Of a DNA stretch of 64,000 nt, positions 60,387-64,000 are shown one piece after another. Each line of letters opens with the position of its first letter. The stretch's first letter is position 1. The notes below the pieces were generated by a model. The model did no database searches. It was not told where the DNA came from and saw only the letters and a list, made by a program, of their open reading frames with translations. Position numbers and translations under genes: made by a program. Origin of the DNA: Rhodobacter sp. (GTDB lineage: Bacteria > Pseudomonadota > Alphaproteobacteria > Rhodobacterales > Rhodobacteraceae); the NCBI GenBank assembly GCA_020637595.1, contig JACKKE010000001.1, positions 124,001 through 188,000 on the forward strand, in the 5' to 3' direction.

Positions 60387-62735
60387 ATGAATACGGTTGC
60401 GCCACCATCCACCGGGGGGTGCCCCGTCGACTATAATGCCCCGTCGCGGGGCTTCACCGGCGAGGCTTCGCCCACCGGATGCCCGGTGTCGCACGAAGCG
60501 GCGGAATTCGACCCCTTCGGCACGCGCTATCAGGTTGATCCGGCCGAGGCGCTGAAATGGTTTCGCAACAAGGAGCCGGTGTTCTACAGCCCGAAACTGG
60601 ACTACTGGGTGGTGACCCGCTTTGATGACATCAAGGCGATCTGGGCCGACCATCACACCTTTGCCTCGACCAATGTGCTGGACCCGATGGTGCCGCGCTG
60701 CCCCGAGGCGCAGGAGATCCTGCAAAGCTATGGCTTTGCGATGTCGCGCACGCTGATCAACGAAACCGAGCCGATGCGGATGATCCGTCGCCGCATGCTC
60801 AAGGATTCCTTTGCGCCCGAGGCCCTGCAGGCGCAGCTGCCGCTGATGCAGCGGCTGACCACCCAGCTGGTGGATCGGTTCATCGACCGCGGCCATGCCG
60901 ATCTGGTGCAGGAGATGCTGTGGGATCTGCCGCTGCTGGTCGCGCTGCATTTCCTGGGGGTCGAGGACGACGACATCCCCAAGCTGCGCCGCTTCACCGT
61001 GGCGCATACCGTCAACACCTGGGGCAAGCCGACCAGAGAACAACAGATCGCCGTGGCGCAGAACCTCGGCCAGTTCTGGCAGTTTTCGTCCCAGATCCTG
61101 GACAGGATGCGCGCCACGCCCGATGGCCCGGGCTGGATGCGCCTGCAGGTCCGGCTGAACCGCGAACACCCGGATATCTTTACCGATTCCTACCTCAACT
61201 CGATGATGCTCGCGGTCATCGGCGCGGCGCATGAAACCACCGCCAGCTCGATTTCGAACGCGCTGCGGCTCTTGTTGTCGGATGGCCGGGCCTGGGAGCA
61301 GATGTGCGAAAATCCGGCGCTGATCCCCAACGCGATGGAAGAATGCCTGCGCTTCGAGGGGGCGCTGGTGTCCTGGCGGCGCAAGGCCACGCGCACGGTG
61401 GTGATCGGCGGCGTCACCATCCCCGAGGGGGCGAATATCCTGGCCGTCACCGTGGCCGGAAACCGCGACGAGCGCCATTTCGAGAATCCCGATGTGCTGG
61501 ACCTCTACCGCGACAACACCGCCGACCATTTCACCTTTGGCTATGGTGCGCATCAATGCCTGGGCAAGAACATCGGCCGGATGGAGATGTGCGTGATCGG
61601 TGAAGAACTGGTGCGCCGCCTGCCGCATATGCGGCTGGCGCCGGATCAGGAATTCACCTTTTTGCCGAACCTGTCGTTCCGCGCGCCCGACCATATCCAT
61701 GTGGAATGGGATCCGTCCCGGAACCCCGAGCGCCGCGACCCCGCGATCCTGACCGGGCGCCGCAGCTTCCCCGTCGGCGCGCCGCAGCGCGAAGCGGTGG
61801 TGCGGCTGGGCCGGATCCGGGCGATCACGCCGGACGGCGCGGGTGTCAAACGCTTCGAGATCGAGGACGCCCGCGGTCGCCCCCTGCCGAACTGGTCCGC
61901 GGGGGCGCACATCGAGCTGTCGGTGGGCGGGTTCGAGCGCAGCTATTCGCTTTGCGGCAGGCCGGGCGGTGCGTATGAGATCGCGGTCTTGCGCGAGGAT
62001 GCCGGGCGGGGCGGCTCGCGGCATGTGCATGATGCGCTGCAGGTCGGACAGGAGCTGCGTTTCCGCGGGCCGAAGAACCATTTCCGGCTGGAGGAGGACG
62101 CCGACGACTATATCCTGATCGCCGGCGGCATCGGCATCACGCCGATCCTGGCGATGGCCGACCGGCTCAAGGCGCTCGGCAAACCCTACCGCATCCACTA
62201 CGCCGGGCAGTCGCGGCGGACGATGGCGCTGCTGGCGCGGCTGGAGGGCGATCATGCCGGGCGGCTGGACCTCTATCCCAAGGATGAAGGCAAACGGATG
62301 GATCTGACCGCCGCCACCGCAGCAGTGGGGGTGGGCAGCCGGGTCTATGCCTGCGGCCCCGACCGCCTGCTGACGGCACTGGAAGGGCTGGCGCAACGCT
62401 GGCCCGAGGGGGTGCTGCAGTTCGAGTATTTCGCCACGGGTGCGACGGTGCTCGACCCCGAGAAGGAACATGGTTTCGACATCACGCTGGCGGATTCCGG
62501 AATCACGTTGCCGGTTCCGGCGGACAAGACGGTGCTGGATGTCCTGCTGGAGGCCGGCATCGACGTGCCCAGCGATTGCCGTGAGGGGCTGTGCGGCTCG
62601 TGCGAGTGCAAGGTTCTGGGCGGCGAAATCGACCACCGCGACAAGGTTCTGACGCAGCAGGAACGCGCGGCCGGCGACAGGATGCTGCCGTGTTGCTCCA
62701 GGGCGGCTGGCGATACGATCACGCTGGCGCTCTGA
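60387..62735 (+). CDS. Self-sufficient cytochrome P450 (CYP116B type): heme, FMN/NAD reductase and [2Fe-2S] domains
   Basis: 782 residues, the size of CYP116B2 (P450RhF). Heme domain (about 1-440): I-helix AAHETTASS, ExxR as ECLR and heme ligand Cys in FGYGAHQCLG (about 385-394). Reductase domain of the phthalate-dioxygenase-reductase type (about 470-690): ERSYSLCG flavin motif and GGIGITPILAM NAD loop. Ferredoxin domain (about 695-782): CREGLCGSCECKV and a final Cys in MLPCCS. NADH electrons pass FMN to 2Fe-2S to heme for hydroxylation or dealkylation. I chose ATG 60387, after AAGGGGG, over an upstream TTG. Confidence 0.95.
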   Translation: MNTVAPPSTGGCPVDYNAPSRGFTGEASPTGCPVSHEAAEFDPFGTRYQVDPAEALKWFRNKEPVFYSPKLDYWVVTRFDDIKAIWADHHTFASTNVLDPMVPRCPEAQEILQSYGFAMSRTLINETEPMRMIRRRMLKDSFAPEALQAQLPLMQRLTTQLVDRFIDRGHADLVQEMLWDLPLLVALHFLGVEDDDIPKLRRFTVAHTVNTWGKPTREQQIAVAQNLGQFWQFSSQILDRMRATPDGPGWMRLQVRLNREHPDIFTDSYLNSMMLAVIGAAHETTASSISNALRLLLSDGRAWEQMCENPALIPNAMEECLRFEGALVSWRRKATRTVVIGGVTIPEGANILAVTVAGNRDERHFENPDVLDLYRDNTADHFTFGYGAHQCLGKNIGRMEMCVIGEELVRRLPHMRLAPDQEFTFLPNLSFRAPDHIHVEWDPSRNPERRDPAILTGRRSFPVGAPQREAVVRLGRIRAITPDGAGVKRFEIEDARGRPLPNWSAGAHIELSVGGFERSYSLCGRPGGAYEIAVLREDAGRGGSRHVHDALQVGQELRFRGPKNHFRLEEDADDYILIAGGIGITPILAMADRLKALGKPYRIHYAGQSRRTMALLARLEGDHAGRLDLYPKDEGKRMDLTAATAAVGVGSRVYACGPDRLLTALEGLAQRWPEGVLQFEYFATGATVLDPEKEHGFDITLADSGITLPVPADKTVLDVLLEAGIDVPSDCREGLCGSCECKVLGGEIDHRDKVLTQQERAAGDRMLPCCSRAAGDTITLAL

Positions 62736-62775
62736 GCGGGGCGGGGCAGGGGGGCTGCCAAGGGTCAGAGATGGG

Positions 62776-62800
62776 AAAAGGGCCGCGCTGGCGGCCCTTT
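62776..62800. terminator. Bidirectional intrinsic terminator
   Basis: AAAGGGCCGC (62777-62786) and GCGGCCCTTT (62791-62800) form a perfect 10-bp stem with GCTG loop, with A/T runs on both outer sides. It lies between the convergent P450 and ferredoxin genes. Confidence 0.75.
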
Positions 62801-62820
62801 CGCGGTTCCGGGGTGGGCGT

Positions 62821-63135
62821 TCAGGCCTCGGGCACCCGCAGGACGATCCCGTCCAGCGCCTCGGTCATCTCGATCTGGCAGGACAGGCGGGATGCCTCGG
62901 TGCGCTCGGCCTCGGTGACATCGAGCATCGCCTCTTCGAAATCGCCGGGGCCGCCGACCTTGGCGCGCCAGGCGTCGTCGACATAGACGTGGCAGGTGGC
63001 GCAGCTCAGCGTGCCGCCGCATTCCCCGATCACTCCGGGGATATTGGCGGCAACGGCGGCCTCCATCAGATTGCGCCCGGCGGGCACATCGGCGCTGCGT
63101 TCCGAGCCGTCAGGCAGGATCCAGGTGGCTTTCAT
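62821..63135 (-). CDS. [2Fe-2S] ferredoxin, adrenodoxin/putidaredoxin type (2)
   Basis: 104 residues from ATG 63135. Ligands are CGGTLSCATC (Cys-x5-Cys-x2-Cys, about 37-46) and Cys in ASRLSCQIE (about 83). It is clearly related to the ferredoxin at 45.8 kb (both share ECGG and SRLSCQI). It follows the glutamine-synthetase-like gene after 7 nt, so it belongs to that minus-strand operon and not to the P450, which carries its own ferredoxin domain. A Rieske oxygenase or P450 upstream, beyond the right edge, would be the expected partner. Confidence 0.9.
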   Translation of the reverse strand: MKATWILPDGSERSADVPAGRNLMEAAVAANIPGVIGECGGTLSCATCHVYVDDAWRAKVGGPGDFEEAMLDVTEAERTEASRLSCQIEMTEALDGIVLRVPEA

Positions 63136-63142
63136 CGTCTCC

Positions 63143-64000
63143 TCACACATACCAGATGTAGAAATCGCGGGCCTCGACATCGGATTTCTCGGCCTGCTTC
63201 TCGACCTCGACGCGCTTCATGTGAACGTGATGCGCGACATAGTCGGGGCCCAGGGCGGCGATCAGTGCGGTGTCGGCCTGCAGATCGTCCAGCGCCTCGG
63301 CCAGCGAGCCGGCAACCCCGTGCGCCGCGTCCTGCCCGGTAAAGCAGTCGCCCGTTTCCGAGGCCGGCAACGCATAGCCGCCCTCGAAGCCCAGCCGCGC
63401 GGCCTGCAGCACCGCCGCCACCGCCGCATAGGGGTTGGACGAGGCATCGGCCATGCGGTGTTCCAGCCGGGCCTTCTTGCCGCCTTCGCCCGAGACCCGC
63501 ACCGTCACCCCGCGATGGTCCTCGCCCCAGTTGCACCAATAGCCCGACATCGACGCCGGTTGCAGGCGGGCATAGCTGTTGACCGTCGGCGCGGTCAGCG
63601 CCGCCAGCCCCTTGTGATGGGCCATCCAGCCAGCGACGCAGCCCTTGGCCAGGCCGTTCATCGCCGCGATGCCGCCGCGGTCGCCGTTGGCCAGCGCGTT
63701 GTTGCCCGCCGCATCGGCAAAGGACAGGTTGATGTGCATGCCCGATCCGCCGCGATCAAAAAGCGGTTTCGGCAGGAAGGTCAGCAGAATGCCGTGCTTC
63801 CACGCCACCTCGCGCGCCAGCAGGCGGAACTGCACCACGTCGTCGATCGCCTTCAGCGCCTCGTCAAAGGTCAGGGTGAATTCGAACTGTGGCGTGTCGT
63901 ATTCCGTGGTGATCAGTTCGAGCGCAAACCCCGCGTCCTCGGCCGCCTCCCAGATCGCATCGGTAAAGCCGACCGGGTCGTTGAACGGGCCGGTGCCATA
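63143..64000 (-). CDS. Glutamine-synthetase-like ligase (5' part beyond window edge)
   Basis: 286 C-terminal residues visible. GS-superfamily marks: GGSGMHINLSF (about 90-100 of the visible part, ATP/His region), ARLEHRMADASSNPYAAV in part (RLEHRMADASSNPYA; the ordinary GS reads RxPD..NPY). The changed RMAD motif and the ferredoxin neighbour suggest a glutamyl-amine ligase (GmaS, PuuA, IpuC or aniline-type) rather than housekeeping GlnA. It would tag an amine with glutamate before oxidation. The start lies off the right edge. Confidence 0.78.
   Translation of the reverse strand, partial: YGTGPFNDPVGFTDAIWEAAEDAGFALELITTEYDTPQFEFTLTFDEALKAIDDVVQFRLLAREVAWKHGILLTFLPKPLFDRGGSGMHINLSFADAAGNNALANGDRGGIAAMNGLAKGCVAGWMAHHKGLAALTAPTVNSYARLQPASMSGYWCNWGEDHRGVTVRVSGEGGKKARLEHRMADASSNPYAAVAAVLQAARLGFEGGYALPASETGDCFTGQDAAHGVAGSLAEALDDLQADTALIAALGPDYVAHHVHMKRVEVEKQAEKSDVEARDFYIWYV

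Noticed and set aside
62821..63135. This ferredoxin as the redox partner of the adjacent P450
   Set aside because: The P450 has its own reductase and ferredoxin domains, the genes converge and a terminator separates them.

Overview
The window is very GC-rich, gene-dense DNA with short intergenic gaps, many 4-nt start/stop overlaps and no rRNA, tRNA, CRISPR array or transposase that I can see. Gene content (TRAP transporters, PurB, MoaA, Anbu peptidase, CYP116B-type P450, short GC hairpins followed by a GATATTT...GCAAAGATG tail) points to an alphaproteobacterium, most likely a Rhodobacteraceae-type chromosome. That placement is inference from gene types and repeat style.

About 0-4.7 kb is an aromatic-acid ring-fission tail: a 4-oxalomesaconate tautomerase (cut by the left edge), the CHA aldolase and a PIG-L-type hydratase (galDCB logic) on the minus strand. 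Diverging from them are an NAD-binding dehydrogenase and a LysR regulator with two N-terminal HTH domains. About 4.8-14.3 kb is a hydroxycinnamate-type (ferulate/coumarate-like) island: one minus-strand operon (crotonase, MarR, amidohydrolase, TRAP P-Q-M, acyl-CoA dehydrogenase) and a divergent feruloyl-CoA synthase plus short-chain dehydrogenase. A block of direct repeats sits in the shared promoter. Together these could import a phenylpropanoid acid, activate it with CoA, shorten its side chain and feed the ring to the neighbouring meta-cleavage genes.

About 14.4-25.8 kb is mostly housekeeping: purB, a lipoprotein, moaA, a Mn/Zn/Fe-type ABC importer without its binding protein, a TauE-like exporter, two duplicated alpha/beta hydrolases and pgk. 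About 25.1-29.1 kb carries the Anbu proteasome-like peptidase with a transglutaminase, an alpha-E protein and a circularly permuted ATP-grasp enzyme, a conserved but poorly understood peptide-ligation/proteolysis association. About 29.4-45.7 kb combines an aminotransferase, an EmrAB-type efflux pair, a two-component system, envelope/acid-stress genes (HdeD, MprF, DUF202) and a carbohydrate cassette (GH15 glucoamylase, short 6-phosphogluconate dehydrogenase, glucose-6-phosphate dehydrogenase, ROK/polyphosphate-type glucokinase). Similar inverted repeats upstream of several of these genes suggest a shared regulator.

About 45.7-53.7 kb is the most unusual block: a minus-strand operon with a NitT/TauT-type ABC importer (its binding protein has a His/Cys-rich leader before a Tat-like signal), an OsmC protein, an acyl-CoA-dehydrogenase-fold flavoprotein without the usual catalytic Glu motif, cyanase, a ferredoxin reductase and a [2Fe-2S] ferredoxin. 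It is divergent from a TetR gene, and related candidate operator sequences lie on both sides. I read it as a candidate uncharacterised pathway that releases cyanate from an imported small N- or N/S-containing compound. About 53.7-59.6 kb holds a hydrolase and an RND efflux pair. About 59.6-64 kb holds an IclR regulator, a self-sufficient P450-reductase-ferredoxin fusion with two strong palindromes in the divergent promoter, and on the other strand a second [2Fe-2S] ferredoxin coupled to a glutamine-synthetase-like ligase cut by the right edge.
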